Below, in pieces: positions 1-8,058 of a stretch of DNA of 64,000 bases. This DNA comes from an uncultured Paracoccaceae bacterium (GTDB lineage Bacteria; Pseudomonadota; Alphaproteobacteria; Rhodobacterales; Rhodobacteraceae). Below the pieces are notes generated by a model. The model saw only the letters and a list, made by a program, of their open reading frames with translations. It was not told the origin of the DNA and ran no database searches. The stretch is from positions 248,001 to 312,000 of the forward strand of contig CALSOO010000006.1 in the NCBI GenBank assembly GCA_943787985.1, given 5' to 3'. The position numbers and the translations under genes are program-made. The stretch's first letter is position 1. Each line of letters starts with the position of its first letter.

Positions 1-155
1 ACAGGGATGAACAACAGCCAGAAACTGACCGCAGTGACAAACAAGGGGCCGCCGATCAGGGCGACGGAAAACGCAACCGGATCAACCAGATAACGGGCGC
101 TGCGCGGACTTGGCATCCAAAGCCCCTGTCCCATTATTCCATTCATTTCTGTCAT
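1..155 (-). CDS. Membrane protein, 3' part outside window
   Basis: Only the first 51 codons are in the window. The reading frame starts at ATG 155-153, preceded by AAAGGA eight bases upstream, and runs off the left edge without a stop. The visible protein begins MTEMNGIMGQGLWMPSPRSA and continues into a hydrophobic stretch from about residue 25, consistent with a first membrane helix. It lies 31 bp downstream of the GbsR-type regulator on the same strand, and a copy of that regulator's presumed operator covers its start codon, so it is probably a target of the regulator. I do not recognise the family. Confidence 0.6.
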   Translation of the reverse strand, partial: MTEMNGIMGQGLWMPSPRSARYLVDPVAFSVALIGGPLFVTAVSFWLLFIP

Positions 156-164
156 AACAGAAAT
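145..164. promoter_or_regulatory. Palindromic operator, copy 1
   Basis: ATTTCTGT-N4-ACAGAAAT is a perfect 8+8 inverted repeat. The same palindrome with a different 4-bp spacer occurs at 741-760, upstream of the regulator gene. This copy overlaps the start codon of the partial membrane-protein gene. Two identical half-site pairs bracketing a MarR/GbsR-type gene are best read as its binding sites (inference). Confidence 0.75.
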
Positions 165-186
165 CCTTTTTCAAAACTTCGGGCGC

Positions 187-723
187 TTAGCCCTTTGATT
201 TGCCCTTGGGCAGGAAACGGGCGACACTTGCGCCCAGTTTCAAAACGGTCAGTTGCACGCCGCGCGGCAGTTTGGACACTTCGCCGTACCAGTCGTCAAA
301 CATCTGCATCGTGTCCAGGGTTTCCTTGAACCGGGCTTGCACCGCAGGGGGTGTCGCGTCGATTTCCGCCTGTTTCTGGACTTCTCGAAGGGCGGCCAGA
401 GTTGGCGCATATTCGCGCTCGCGCCGTGTCTCGATCACCGTGTTCACCAGATCGAACATATCGCGGATCGAATGGAAGTGATCGCGACGGTCCCCCAGTT
501 TGCGGGTCGATTTCACCATCCGCAGGCTTTGAAGCTCTTTGAGCCCGTTTGACACGTTCGAGCGCGCAAGGTTCAGGAGATCGCAAATCTCGTCCGCGCT
601 CAGCGGTTCGGGCGAGATATGCAGCAAGGCGTGGATCTGCGCCACAGACCGGTTGGTGCCCCATTTCGCGCCCATATCCCCCCAGTGAAGGATAAAGTCC
701 TGCATGGCCGGTGTGAGGTGCAT
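187..723 (-). CDS. GbsR/MarR family transcriptional regulator
   Basis: The 178-residue protein has a winged helix-turn-helix in its N-terminal half (residues about 25-85, with SADEICDLLNLARSNVSNGL as the recognition region) and a helical C-terminal half, as in GbsR-like members of the MarR superfamily. I start it at ATG 723, preceded by AAGAAAGAG; a longer upstream reading would cross the operator. It is followed by a membrane-protein gene on the same strand. A palindrome just upstream (741-760) and another between the two genes (145-164) point to autoregulation and control of the downstream gene. The ligand is unknown. Confidence 0.85.
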   Translation of the reverse strand: MHLTPAMQDFILHWGDMGAKWGTNRSVAQIHALLHISPEPLSADEICDLLNLARSNVSNGLKELQSLRMVKSTRKLGDRRDHFHSIRDMFDLVNTVIETRREREYAPTLAALREVQKQAEIDATPPAVQARFKETLDTMQMFDDWYGEVSKLPRGVQLTVLKLGASVARFLPKGKSKG

Positions 724-740
724 TGCGAATCTCTTTCTTA

Positions 741-760
741 ATTTCTGTAATGACAGAAAT
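741..760. promoter_or_regulatory. Palindromic operator, copy 2
   Basis: ATTTCTGT-AATG-ACAGAAAT lies 18 bp upstream of the regulator start codon, in the gap between the regulator and the plus-strand gene at 846. Its half-sites are identical to those of the copy at 145-164. It is a likely autoregulatory operator, and could also affect the divergent gene. Confidence 0.75.
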
Positions 761-845
761 AACAGACATAACCGTCTATGCAAGAAGAAACTGGTTTTAC
801 CGGATGCGATGTTGCACTGCGCCCTGTCACCGCTACCTTACGGAC

Positions 846-1349
846 ATGTTTCGCATCCTCGCCTTTTTGATCCTTTGCGGCGCGCCCGCTTTTGCCCAAA
901 GTGGCAGCCCCTACATGGACCGCGCCCGCGCCGCCCTCGCGCGTGGGCTTTCAGACGTCGGGCAGTGGCAAACAACCCATGTGATCAACCAGACCGTGAT
1001 GCAATGCACCTCATGTCCGCAGACCATAACGGTCGTGTTGCGCCATATTGACGACTACCCCAAAGGGTCTGATTTCAGCACGTCAGAGGCGCTGTATGTT
1101 GAGGGTCGCAAGCTACATTGCCAGCATTTGGTGGCCTCCGGTGAGGGGCGATGCATTGCCTTTGAAGGCCTTGGAAAAGGGATCACCGCGCGCTCCATCG
1201 AAGGGGGCAGCGAGGTCTTTGAACACGTCATTCCGATGGGAACGACTTTGCTTGCAGGCTATGTCGAGGGGCCAAAAGACGCGCCCGATCTCGCGGCCAT
1301 TCAGGACGCCTTGCGCCACGCGGTCGCGCGCCTTGACCCTCGGTGGTGA
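846..1349 (+). CDS. Small exported protein of unknown function
   Basis: The 167-residue protein starts MFRILAFLILCGAPAFAQ, a clear signal peptide with an AFA-Q cleavage site, so it should be periplasmic. The mature part contains a CTSCP motif and two further cysteines (HCQHL, GRCIAF), which could form disulfides. No recognised domain. The start is ATG 846 because the signal peptide begins there; the open frame upstream has no such feature. It converges on the LysE-type gene, with a single base between the two stop codons. Confidence 0.7.
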   Translation: MFRILAFLILCGAPAFAQSGSPYMDRARAALARGLSDVGQWQTTHVINQTVMQCTSCPQTITVVLRHIDDYPKGSDFSTSEALYVEGRKLHCQHLVASGEGRCIAFEGLGKGITARSIEGGSEVFEHVIPMGTTLLAGYVEGPKDAPDLAAIQDALRHAVARLDPRW

Positions 1350-1350
1350 G

Positions 1351-1977
1351 TCATTCCAGGCGCGCCGTCAGAATGCTCAGACTGGCTGCGCCGAACGCCA
1401 CCGCGAACACCGTTTCAAACCCGCGTTTCATGCGCGTATAGGCCGCGGTCATTGTGGCAGAGGAAAAGATCAGCGCGTAGGCGTGAAACATCACAAAGCT
1501 TTGCACCGCAACGGCGATGATCACCGTCAGCAGCGCCGTCACCTCTGTGCCGGGGGGCACCCCGATGGAATACAGCGCCCCAAAGAACAACACGGCCTTG
1601 GGATTGGTCAGGTGCAACGCCAACCCTTTGGTATAAGCGCGGGGCGGGGTGGTATGCGCCAGTTCAAGGCTGTCGAGTTTTGACCCGTACCATGCAGCGC
1701 GTGCCGACTTGACCGCCAGCCACATCAGATAGGCCGCGCCAGCGTAGCGGATGATCTCGAAGGCCCACATATTCGCCAGCATGATCGCGCCCAGCCCAAA
1801 GGCGGCAGCGACCGACCAGATCAACGACCCCGTGCTGACGCCAGAGGCCAAAGCCAACCCCGCGCGGCGCCCCGACGCCATTGACGTGCCCGCAATCGTC
1901 AAGGTCGCAGGGCCGGGGGAGCCCGCGGCCAAAAAGGCAGCACCAAGGATCAAGGGCAGGTTGATGGAATCCGACAT
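1351..1977 (-). CDS. LysE/RhtB family exporter
   Basis: This 208-residue inner-membrane protein has the LysE-type N-terminus (GAAFLAAGSPGPATLTIAGT, equivalent to the usual GPD/GPA-rich motif after helix 1) and about six hydrophobic segments. Family members export amino acids such as lysine, homoserine or threonine; the substrate here cannot be told. It is the last gene of the pyrB-pyrC-plsY run: its ATG lies one base after the plsY stop, so it is probably cotranscribed. Confidence 0.85.
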   Translation of the reverse strand: MSDSINLPLILGAAFLAAGSPGPATLTIAGTSMASGRRAGLALASGVSTGSLIWSVAAAFGLGAIMLANMWAFEIIRYAGAAYLMWLAVKSARAAWYGSKLDSLELAHTTPPRAYTKGLALHLTNPKAVLFFGALYSIGVPPGTEVTALLTVIIAVAVQSFVMFHAYALIFSSATMTAAYTRMKRGFETVFAVAFGAASLSILTARLE

Positions 1978-1978
1978 C

Positions 1979-2590
1979 TCAGGTGGCCGTCTTGCCGAAC
2001 TTCGGCTCCGTACCCTTGCGGATGCGGTCGATGTTGCTGCGGTGGCGCCAAAAGACCAGCAACGTCAGGATCACGCCCATGATCAAGGCCTCGGGGGCCC
2101 CAAGGAACATCATGAAAAACGTCGACGCGGCAGCACAGACCAGCGCACCCATCGAGGAAATCCGCGTGCTGAAAGCGCCGACCAACCATGCCACGCAACT
2201 CGCCGCCCCGACAGGCCATGCCAGTGCCAAAAGCAGGCCAAGGAACGTGGCGACCCCTTTGCCCCCTGCAAAACGCAACCACACCGGATAGCAATGACCG
2301 AACATCGCGGCCAGTCCCGCAACCTGTGCTGCGTCCTCGCCTGCGAAATGGCGCGCCAGCAGCAATGCGACCGCCCCCTTTGCCCCATCAAAGACCAACG
2401 TCAGCGCGGCCGCTTTCTTGTTGCCGGTGCGCAAAACATTGGTGGCCCCGATGTTGCCAGACCCGATGTCGCGCAGGTTTCCAAGGTTCATGATCCGCGC
2501 CAAAACCATCCCGAACGGAATGGAGCCCATCAGGTAGCCGACCAGCGCCCAAAGGGCCAAAACCGCAAAAGAACTCTCAAGAAATGGCAT
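1979..2590 (-). CDS. plsY: Acyl-phosphate glycerol-3-phosphate acyltransferase PlsY
   Basis: PlsY transfers an acyl group from acyl-phosphate to glycerol 3-phosphate, the first step of membrane phospholipid synthesis, at the inner membrane. The 203-residue protein shows the three family motifs: GSIPFGMVLAR near the N-terminus, GSGNIGATNVLR at about residue 45, and FAGGKGVATFLG at about 110, with several hydrophobic helices between. Its ATG overlaps the stop codon of the dihydroorotase homologue (ATGA), indicating translational coupling. Confidence 0.95.
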   Translation of the reverse strand: MPFLESSFAVLALWALVGYLMGSIPFGMVLARIMNLGNLRDIGSGNIGATNVLRTGNKKAAALTLVFDGAKGAVALLLARHFAGEDAAQVAGLAAMFGHCYPVWLRFAGGKGVATFLGLLLALAWPVGAASCVAWLVGAFSTRISSMGALVCAAASTFFMMFLGAPEALIMGVILTLLVFWRHRSNIDRIRKGTEPKFGKTAT

Positions 2591-3897
2591 CAGCTCGCCT
2601 CAAATATTTTTTCACCGTTCAGGTAGGTTGCAAGGACTTTACCCTGCATCCGCGCCCCGTCAAACGGTGTGTTTCGGGATTTCGATCGTAGCTTGGCGCG
2701 GTCCATCACAAATGGCGCATGCGCATCGAACAGCACCAGATCGGCAGGGGCGCCAACACGCATCCGCCCGGACGGCAACCCCAAACGGCGCGCAGGGTTG
2801 TAGGACATGGCGCGCCACAGAAGCGGCAGCTCAATCGCGCCCGAATGCACCAGCCGCATGGCTGCCGGCAGGAAGGTCTCAAGAGCCACAGCACCGGACG
2901 CCGCCTCCTCAAAGGGGAGGCGTTTGCTTTCCTCGTCTTGGGGTGTGTGCATGGAACTGATGACATCGATGAGACCGGAGGCCACGGCCTCGCCCACGGC
3001 AAAACGGTCGTCCTCGTCGCGCAAAGGCGGTTTGAGTTTGAAGAACGTGCGGTAGTCCGCCACGTCCAAAGCGTTCAGGGTCAGGTGGTGGATCGAGGTG
3101 CCCGCAGTGATGTCCAACCCGTTGGCTTTGGCCCGTTCCAGCGCAGGCAAAGCGCGCGCGGTGGTGATCTGGTCCGCATGATAGCGCGCGCCGGTCATCT
3201 CGATCATCGCGATGTCGCGGTCCAACCCCATGCGTTCGGCCATGGGGGACACGGCAGGCAAACCGCGCAAGGAGGCGAACTTGCCCGAGGTGGCCGCCGC
3301 CCCTGCGCTCAGGATCGGTTCTTGTGGATGGGCGATGACCAAAGCCCCAAGGGAGCGGGCATAGGTGAGGGCGCGCGATAAAACCTTGGTGTCGGTGACA
3401 ACCGCGTCGCAATCGGTAAAGGCAATGGCGCCAGCGTCCATCAAGAACCCGATCTCGGTCATCTCGCGACCCATGCGCCCTTTGGTCAGTGCGGCCATGG
3501 CGTGCACGCGCACGGGGGCGGTTTCGCGGGCGCGGCGGATGACAAATTCCAGCGCCTCGGGATTGTCGATAGCAGGGGCCGTGTCGGGACGGGTGATCAT
3601 GGTGGTGACACCGCCCGCAGCCGCCGCAAGACCCGCGGTGCGGTAGCTTTCCTTGTGACGCTCGCCGGGTTCACAGACTTTGACGCCGATATCGACGATC
3701 CCGGGGGCAAGGTATTTGCCCCCGCAATCCACAACGGTTTCCGAAGATTTGTTTCGCGTGCGAAACATTTCAGCGTTTTCAGGGGTTTGCGTTAAGACTT
3801 CTTTAATAACTCCGCCCCCGACACGCAGCGCGCCAAGGGCCTCGGTTCCGGCCTCGGGGTCGATGATTTTGGCATTGATAAAGAGGGTGGTTGTCAT
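2590..3897 (-). CDS. pyrC: Dihydroorotase homologue lacking metal ligands (PyrC'/PyrX-like)
   Basis: The 435-residue protein is a full-length amidohydrolase-fold homologue of dihydroorotase, in an operon with pyrB. Active class I enzymes carry DxHxH followed by REPG; here the segment reads PGIVDIGVKVCEPG, so both histidines are gone. The late catalytic Asp (usually TDHAPH) is replaced in SSMHTPQDEESKR. Other family features remain (ALTKGRMGREMTE, SIHHLTLN, NTPFDGARMQGKV). Known parallels are the inactive PyrC' of Pseudomonas, which supports aspartate transcarbamoylase assembly. I infer a structural rather than catalytic role; the active enzyme would be elsewhere in the genome. Confidence 0.85.
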   Translation of the reverse strand: MTTTLFINAKIIDPEAGTEALGALRVGGGVIKEVLTQTPENAEMFRTRNKSSETVVDCGGKYLAPGIVDIGVKVCEPGERHKESYRTAGLAAAAGGVTTMITRPDTAPAIDNPEALEFVIRRARETAPVRVHAMAALTKGRMGREMTEIGFLMDAGAIAFTDCDAVVTDTKVLSRALTYARSLGALVIAHPQEPILSAGAAATSGKFASLRGLPAVSPMAERMGLDRDIAMIEMTGARYHADQITTARALPALERAKANGLDITAGTSIHHLTLNALDVADYRTFFKLKPPLRDEDDRFAVGEAVASGLIDVISSMHTPQDEESKRLPFEEAASGAVALETFLPAAMRLVHSGAIELPLLWRAMSYNPARRLGLPSGRMRVGAPADLVLFDAHAPFVMDRAKLRSKSRNTPFDGARMQGKVLATYLNGEKIFEAS

Positions 3898-4000
3898 GTT
3901 CTGGTCTCCATGCCGCTATCGTTTTGCAGGGGGGCGATGATGGGGCGCGCATTTGACATAGGGCCGCAACCCGACAGGTCAGTTCTGTGTTCAGGGTGGC

Positions 4001-4543
4001 TCATGACGCGATCCAGATAAAGGCGCCGGTGAAGAGGAAGATGAACAGCAGCGCGTAGGTGGCGATCCGACCCGACATCGCCGCGTCAGAAGGGCGTTTT
4101 TTGGCGGGCGGTCCTGTGTAGGGGGCGGCACTCGGGGAGGTGAGGGGCGCAGTGGCGCTCCAGTCCGGTCCTTGCGTGTGGTAACGTCCGATCAGCGTCA
4201 GGTCCGGCCGTGCCTCAAGCGTTGTGGCGGTGTTGCGAAAGGCCAGCGACAGGATGATCAGCACATGCCCCGACAAGCCGCGCAGTTTGGCGCGGTCCTC
4301 GCCGATGCTTGCCTCGTCCAGTCCGTAGCCGTCGCGCAAGTACCCAGCCAGCCCCAGCTCTTCGAGGTCGCTGATCCGCACCAGTTCCACGTAAGTCGGG
4401 TCCAGATCCTCAAGCCCCAGCATGACGCACAGGTTTTCCGGTGCGCTGTCGTCCAGCTCTTGCAGGATTTGTGTGCTCAGGTTCAGCGCAAACAGGCGCA
4501 ACACGCCGCTGTCGGACGCGGGGATGTCGATGGTTTGGTTCAT
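4001..4543 (-). CDS. Unrecognised protein with C-terminal membrane anchor
   Basis: This 180-residue protein lies in the pyr operon. The start ATG 4543 overlaps the stop of the preceding gene (ATGA). The first two thirds are soluble and acidic (LDDSAPENLCVMLGLEDLDP), followed by a proline/alanine-rich stretch and one hydrophobic helix at the very C-terminus (ATYALLFIFLFTGAFIWIAS), a tail-anchor arrangement. No domain recognised. It sits between the PH-like membrane protein and the dihydroorotase homologue, with 103 bp before the latter. Confidence 0.75.
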   Translation of the reverse strand: MNQTIDIPASDSGVLRLFALNLSTQILQELDDSAPENLCVMLGLEDLDPTYVELVRISDLEELGLAGYLRDGYGLDEASIGEDRAKLRGLSGHVLIILSLAFRNTATTLEARPDLTLIGRYHTQGPDWSATAPLTSPSAAPYTGPPAKKRPSDAAMSGRIATYALLFIFLFTGAFIWIAS

Positions 4544-4968
4544 GCCATGCGCTCCTTTGCATGTTGGATCAGGTCGCGTGCCCTGCTTGGGTCGTCGATG
4601 TAGCTCATGGTGACGGCTTGGCCGTCGTTGAGGCGCAAAACCACGCTCCACCAGAAACGGGGTTTGAGGGATTTGATGTCTGTGAGGGGAAGGGTGTGGG
4701 CCCCCATGTCCTCGGTGGGGTTTTCGTAGATCAACGCGTTGTGCGTGAGTGTCCATGTGGCGTCGCGGTGGTGCATCCAGTCGGTGAAGTCATCCAGCAC
4801 GAACATATAGACGACGGACAGGCACAGGGCGCTCAGGAACGCCGCCAGCCCCCCGAAAAAAGGCCATCCCGGAAACAGCAGCACGTTTGTCACCACGAAC
4901 AGCCCGATGCAGCGCAAGCCAAAGGCGCGCCGCGAGCTGTGAAACACGTGCAGCGCCTCTGGTGTCAT
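4540..4968 (-). CDS. Unrecognised membrane protein, PH-like C-terminus
   Basis: The 142-residue protein has two hydrophobic segments near its start (about residues 15-60: [20 protein letters not shown] and [20 protein letters not shown]). After them comes a soluble part with [23 protein letters not shown] and [19 protein letters not shown], which resembles bacterial PH (YcxB/YdbT-like) domains. The start ATG 4968 overlaps the pyrB stop (ATGA), and its own stop overlaps the next start the same way, so these genes are translationally chained. The PH assignment is a guess from pattern only. Confidence 0.75.
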   Translation of the reverse strand: MTPEALHVFHSSRRAFGLRCIGLFVVTNVLLFPGWPFFGGLAAFLSALCLSVVYMFVLDDFTDWMHHRDATWTLTHNALIYENPTEDMGAHTLPLTDIKSLKPRFWWSVVLRLNDGQAVTMSYIDDPSRARDLIQHAKERMA

Positions 4969-5903
4969 GCGCGGCCGGCTTTGAGGTTGCGCGCCAGCAG
5001 GTCCATCGCCGCCATACGCACGGCGACCCCCATTTCGACCTGTTCCTGAATGACAGAGCGGTTGATGTCGTCCGCAATATCCCCGTCGATTTCCACCCCG
5101 CGGTTCATCGGGCCGGGGTGCATAACGATGGCGTCGTCTTTGGCGTGGCCCAGTTTCTCTGCGTCCAGTCCGAAGCGGTGGTAATATTCGCGCTCGGACG
5201 GGATAAAGCCGCCGTCCATCCGCTCCTTTTGCAGCCGCAACATCATCACGACATCCACGTCCTCGAGCCCTTCTTTCATGTCGTCGTAGACTTCGACGCC
5301 GAAGTGTTCGATTTCGGAGGGCATGAGCGTCGGGGGCCCGATCAGTTTGATCCGGTTTTCCATCTTTCCAAGCAGGATGATGTTGGAGCGGGCCACCCGC
5401 GAATGCGCAATGTCCCCGCAAATCGCGATGGACAGCCGGTGTAGTCGCCCTTTGGCCCGTCTGATGGTGAGCGCATCCAGCAACGCTTGGGTCGGGTGTT
5501 CGTGCCGCCCGTCCCCGGCGTTCAGCACGGCGCAGTTCACCTTTTGCGCCAGCAGATCGACCGCCCCCGAGTGCGGGTGGCGCACAACCAGCAAATCAGG
5601 GTGCATCGCATTCAGTGTCAGCGCCGTGTCGATCAGCGTTTCGCCTTTTTTCACGGAGGACGCCTGCATCGCCATGTTCATCACATCCGCCCCGAGCCGT
5701 TTGCCCGCCAGCTCGAAACTGGCCTGCGTGCGGGTGGAGTTTTCAAAGAACATGTTGATCTGCGTCAGCCCCGCCAGCACGTCCGAGTGCTTGTTCGGGC
5801 CGCGGTTCAGGGTGACGTAGTCTTCGGCCAGATCAAGGATGGTCGTGATCTCGTCGGGCCGCAACTGTTCGATCCCCAGAAGATGGCGATGGGCAAATGT
5901 CAT
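4965..5903 (-). CDS. pyrB: Aspartate carbamoyltransferase catalytic subunit
   Basis: PyrB condenses carbamoyl phosphate with aspartate in de novo pyrimidine synthesis. The 312-residue protein has the carbamoyl-phosphate loop [14 protein letters not shown] (about residues 53-66), HPTQALLD in the middle, and the C-terminal [12 protein letters not shown]. Length is typical. An SD-like GAGG sits 8 bases before ATG 5903. It heads a minus-strand run of overlapping genes ending with plsY and a LysE exporter. Confidence 0.97.
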   Translation of the reverse strand: MTFAHRHLLGIEQLRPDEITTILDLAEDYVTLNRGPNKHSDVLAGLTQINMFFENSTRTQASFELAGKRLGADVMNMAMQASSVKKGETLIDTALTLNAMHPDLLVVRHPHSGAVDLLAQKVNCAVLNAGDGRHEHPTQALLDALTIRRAKGRLHRLSIAICGDIAHSRVARSNIILLGKMENRIKLIGPPTLMPSEIEHFGVEVYDDMKEGLEDVDVVMMLRLQKERMDGGFIPSEREYYHRFGLDAEKLGHAKDDAIVMHPGPMNRGVEIDGDIADDINRSVIQEQVEMGVAVRMAAMDLLARNLKAGRA

Positions 5904-6026
5904 AGGCAGACCTCGTGGATATTTTTGGCGTTATAGAGCGGGGCGCGGGTTGCGGCAATTGAGTATTTTTGCCTTCGGTGTGCGCAGGCCGTTTTGTCTT
6001 GGGGGATGGGGGCGTAGTGTGGGGGC

Positions 6027-6830
6027 ATGGAATCAGTTGAGTATCACGGCGCTGTCGCCCTTCTGGCATGGCAGATCGAGTTGGGCGCGGACGAGTCGAT
6101 TTGCGATTCGCCCGTGGACCGCTACGCCTTGCCCGACCGTTTGGCCAAGCCCGAGGCCTCTGCCAGCGCCGCCCAAGTGCCTGCTGCGAAGGGCCCCTCC
6201 AAAGCCGCACGCCCCGTGCCTGCCCCTGTTCAGGAGGTTGACGCCGTTGCCGTGGCCCGCGCCTCTGCGGCGGGTGCTGGCGATTTGGCCGCCTTGCAGG
6301 CCGCCGTGGCCGGTTTCGAGTTGTGCGAACTGAAACGCGGGGCGCGCAACATGATTTTTGCCGATGGCGACCCTGCCGCGCGGGTGATGATCGTCTCGGA
6401 GGCCCCCACAAAAGACGAGGACCGCACCGGCCAGTTGTTTGCAGGCACCGCAGGCGTGTTGCTGGACCGCATGTTCGAGGCGATCGGGATGTCGCGCGCG
6501 GCGGCGTCGCTGTATGCCACGTCCGTGCTGCCATGGCGCCCCCCGCAGGACCGCGACCCGCGCCCCGAAGACCTCGCAATGATGAAACCTTTTCTGGAGC
6601 GGCACATCGCCTTGGCCAAGCCCGATGTTTTGGTGCTGATGGGCAACAGCGCCTGTCACGCCTTGCTGGGCAAACGTGGCATCACACGGTTGCGTGGCAC
6701 GTGGGCCGAGGCCTGCGGCGTTCCGGCCATGCCGATGTTTCACCCCCGCTACCTGATGAACAACCCGCTGGCCAAACGCGAAGCCTGGGCGGACTTGCTG
6801 AGCGTAAAGGCCCGTTTGAACGATGATTGA
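6027..6830 (+). CDS. Uracil-DNA glycosylase family protein (family 4-like)
   Basis: The 267-residue protein belongs to the uracil-DNA glycosylase superfamily, which removes uracil from DNA. The conserved core starts near residue 95: ELKRGARNMIFADGDP, then SEAPTKDEDRTGQLFAGTAG where family 4 usually has GEAPG..ED, then LPWRPPQDRDPRP, and finally FHPRYLMNNPLAKREAW. The first glycine of motif A is Ser and the last is Thr. The Cys residues that bind the iron-sulfur cluster in thermophilic family 4 enzymes are mostly absent (WRPP rather than CRPP), as appears usual for alphaproteobacterial members. The N-terminal 90 residues are Ala/Pro-rich linker. Confidence 0.85.
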   Translation: MESVEYHGAVALLAWQIELGADESICDSPVDRYALPDRLAKPEASASAAQVPAAKGPSKAARPVPAPVQEVDAVAVARASAAGAGDLAALQAAVAGFELCELKRGARNMIFADGDPAARVMIVSEAPTKDEDRTGQLFAGTAGVLLDRMFEAIGMSRAAASLYATSVLPWRPPQDRDPRPEDLAMMKPFLERHIALAKPDVLVLMGNSACHALLGKRGITRLRGTWAEACGVPAMPMFHPRYLMNNPLAKREAWADLLSVKARLNDD

Positions 6831-7425
6831 TCCGCTTGCTTTGCTGGCCTTTGTGCCTGCGGCATTGGTGCTGAACCTCACCCCCGGTGCGGATATGATG
6901 TTTTGCCTCGGCCAGGGGATGCGCAGCGGCCCACGTGCGGCCATCGCGGGGAGTGCGGGGATCTCCTTGGGGGCGTTTGTGCATTGTTTCATCGCGGGAC
7001 TTGGCCTTGGGGCCGTGGTGGCGACTGCGCCTTGGGCCTTTGATGTGATTCGCTGGGTCGGCGTCGCCTATCTGTTGTGGCTGGCATGGCAAACGCTGCG
7101 CAGCGCAGGGCAAACGGGCACGCCTGTGCCTGCAAAACGCGCGTTTCGCGCAGGGCTGGTTGTGAACCTGACCAACCCCAAAGTGATCCTGTTCGTTTTG
7201 GCCTTTATTCCGCAGTTCGTAGACCCCAAAGGCCCTGTTTTGCTGCAATTCATGGTGTTCGGTGCGATGATCGCGCTGGGCGGGTTTGTCATCAACGGGA
7301 CCGTGGGCGCATGCGCCAGCGGGATCGGGGCGCGCTTGGCCAAAGGCGGGCGCGTGTTGGATTATGTGGCCAGCGGGATATTTGCGGCCCTTGCGGTGCG
7401 GTTGGCAGTATTGGAGCGGGCATGA
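6823..7425 (+). CDS. LysE family translocator
   Basis: A 200-residue, six-helix exporter of the LysE/RhtB superfamily. The N-terminal signature LVLNLTPGADMMFCLGQGM (about residues 14-32) matches the family's NxTPGPD motif, and VVNLTNPKVILFVLAFIPQF at about 110 is a second conserved stretch. It overlaps the glycosylase-like gene by 8 bp and the moaB start by 4 bp, suggesting cotranscription. Substrate unknown, probably an amino acid. It is not a close copy of the LysE-type gene at 1351. Confidence 0.9.
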   Translation: MIDPLALLAFVPAALVLNLTPGADMMFCLGQGMRSGPRAAIAGSAGISLGAFVHCFIAGLGLGAVVATAPWAFDVIRWVGVAYLLWLAWQTLRSAGQTGTPVPAKRAFRAGLVVNLTNPKVILFVLAFIPQFVDPKGPVLLQFMVFGAMIALGGFVINGTVGACASGIGARLAKGGRVLDYVASGIFAALAVRLAVLERA

Positions 7426-7964
7426 GCCGGATTGACGAGAGTGCAGAGTTTATCGCGATCCGCATTGCGGTTCTGACGGTGTCGGACAGTCGGGGGCTGG
7501 ATGAGGACCGGTCGGGGGATACGCTGGTGGCACGGATTGCGCAGGCGGGGCATGTTCTGGCGGACCGCAAGATTTTGCCGGACGAGCGGGACCAGATCGC
7601 GGGGCAGCTGCGCGCGTGGTGTGATGACCCGGCGATTGATGTGGTGATTTCGACGGGGGGCACGGGCCTGACAGGGCGCGACGTCACCGTTGAAGCGCAC
7701 CGCGACGTCTATGAAAAAGAGATCGACGCCTTTGGCACGGTTTTCACCATTGTGAGCATGCAAAAGATCGGCACATCCGCCGTGCAAAGCCGCGCGACAG
7801 GGGGGGTGCGCAATGGCACGTACCTGTTTGCTTTGCCCGGCAGCCCGGGGGCGTGCAAGGACGCGTGGGACGAAATTCTGGTCCGACAGCTCGATTACCG
7901 ACACCGTCCGTGCAATTTTGTGGAAATATTGCCGCGTTTGGACGAACATCAGCGACGGAAATAA
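7422..7964 (+). CDS. moaB: Molybdenum cofactor biosynthesis protein MoaB
   Basis: A MoCF-biosynthesis-fold protein of 180 residues that would adenylylate molybdopterin, priming it for molybdenum insertion. Seen directly: the RIAVLTVSDSRG N-terminal strand, the DVVISTGGTGLTGRDVTVEA nucleotide/MPT-binding loop and the C-terminal LFALPGSPGACKDAWDEIL segment. Start ATG 7422 overlaps the stop of the LysE gene. Together with the fdhD-mobA-mobB-moeA cluster 14 kb downstream it shows active molybdoenzyme metabolism. Confidence 0.93.
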   Translation: MSRIDESAEFIAIRIAVLTVSDSRGLDEDRSGDTLVARIAQAGHVLADRKILPDERDQIAGQLRAWCDDPAIDVVISTGGTGLTGRDVTVEAHRDVYEKEIDAFGTVFTIVSMQKIGTSAVQSRATGGVRNGTYLFALPGSPGACKDAWDEILVRQLDYRHRPCNFVEILPRLDEHQRRK

Positions 7965-7984
7965 CACATCCGTGCGTATGACCT

Positions 7985-8013
7985 GTGTGCCTTGGTATTT
8001 ATGTCAGGCACAC
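7985..8013. promoter_or_regulatory. Inverted repeat before the RND pump operon
   Basis: GTGTGCCT and AGGCACAC form a perfect 8-bp inverted repeat separated by 13 bases, 46 bp upstream of the pump adaptor start. There is no T-run, so it is less likely a terminator for moaB and more likely an operator or leader hairpin for the efflux genes. Confidence 0.35.
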
Positions 8014-8058
8014 TAGGTTATACGGACAAAGGCGCAACGACGAGCGCGGAGGATGTAC

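Noticed and set aside
4544..4756. N-terminal extension of the gene at 4001-4543
   Set aside because: The extension is His/Arg-rich shadow of the PH-like gene, and ATG 4543 makes the ATGA junction typical of this operon.
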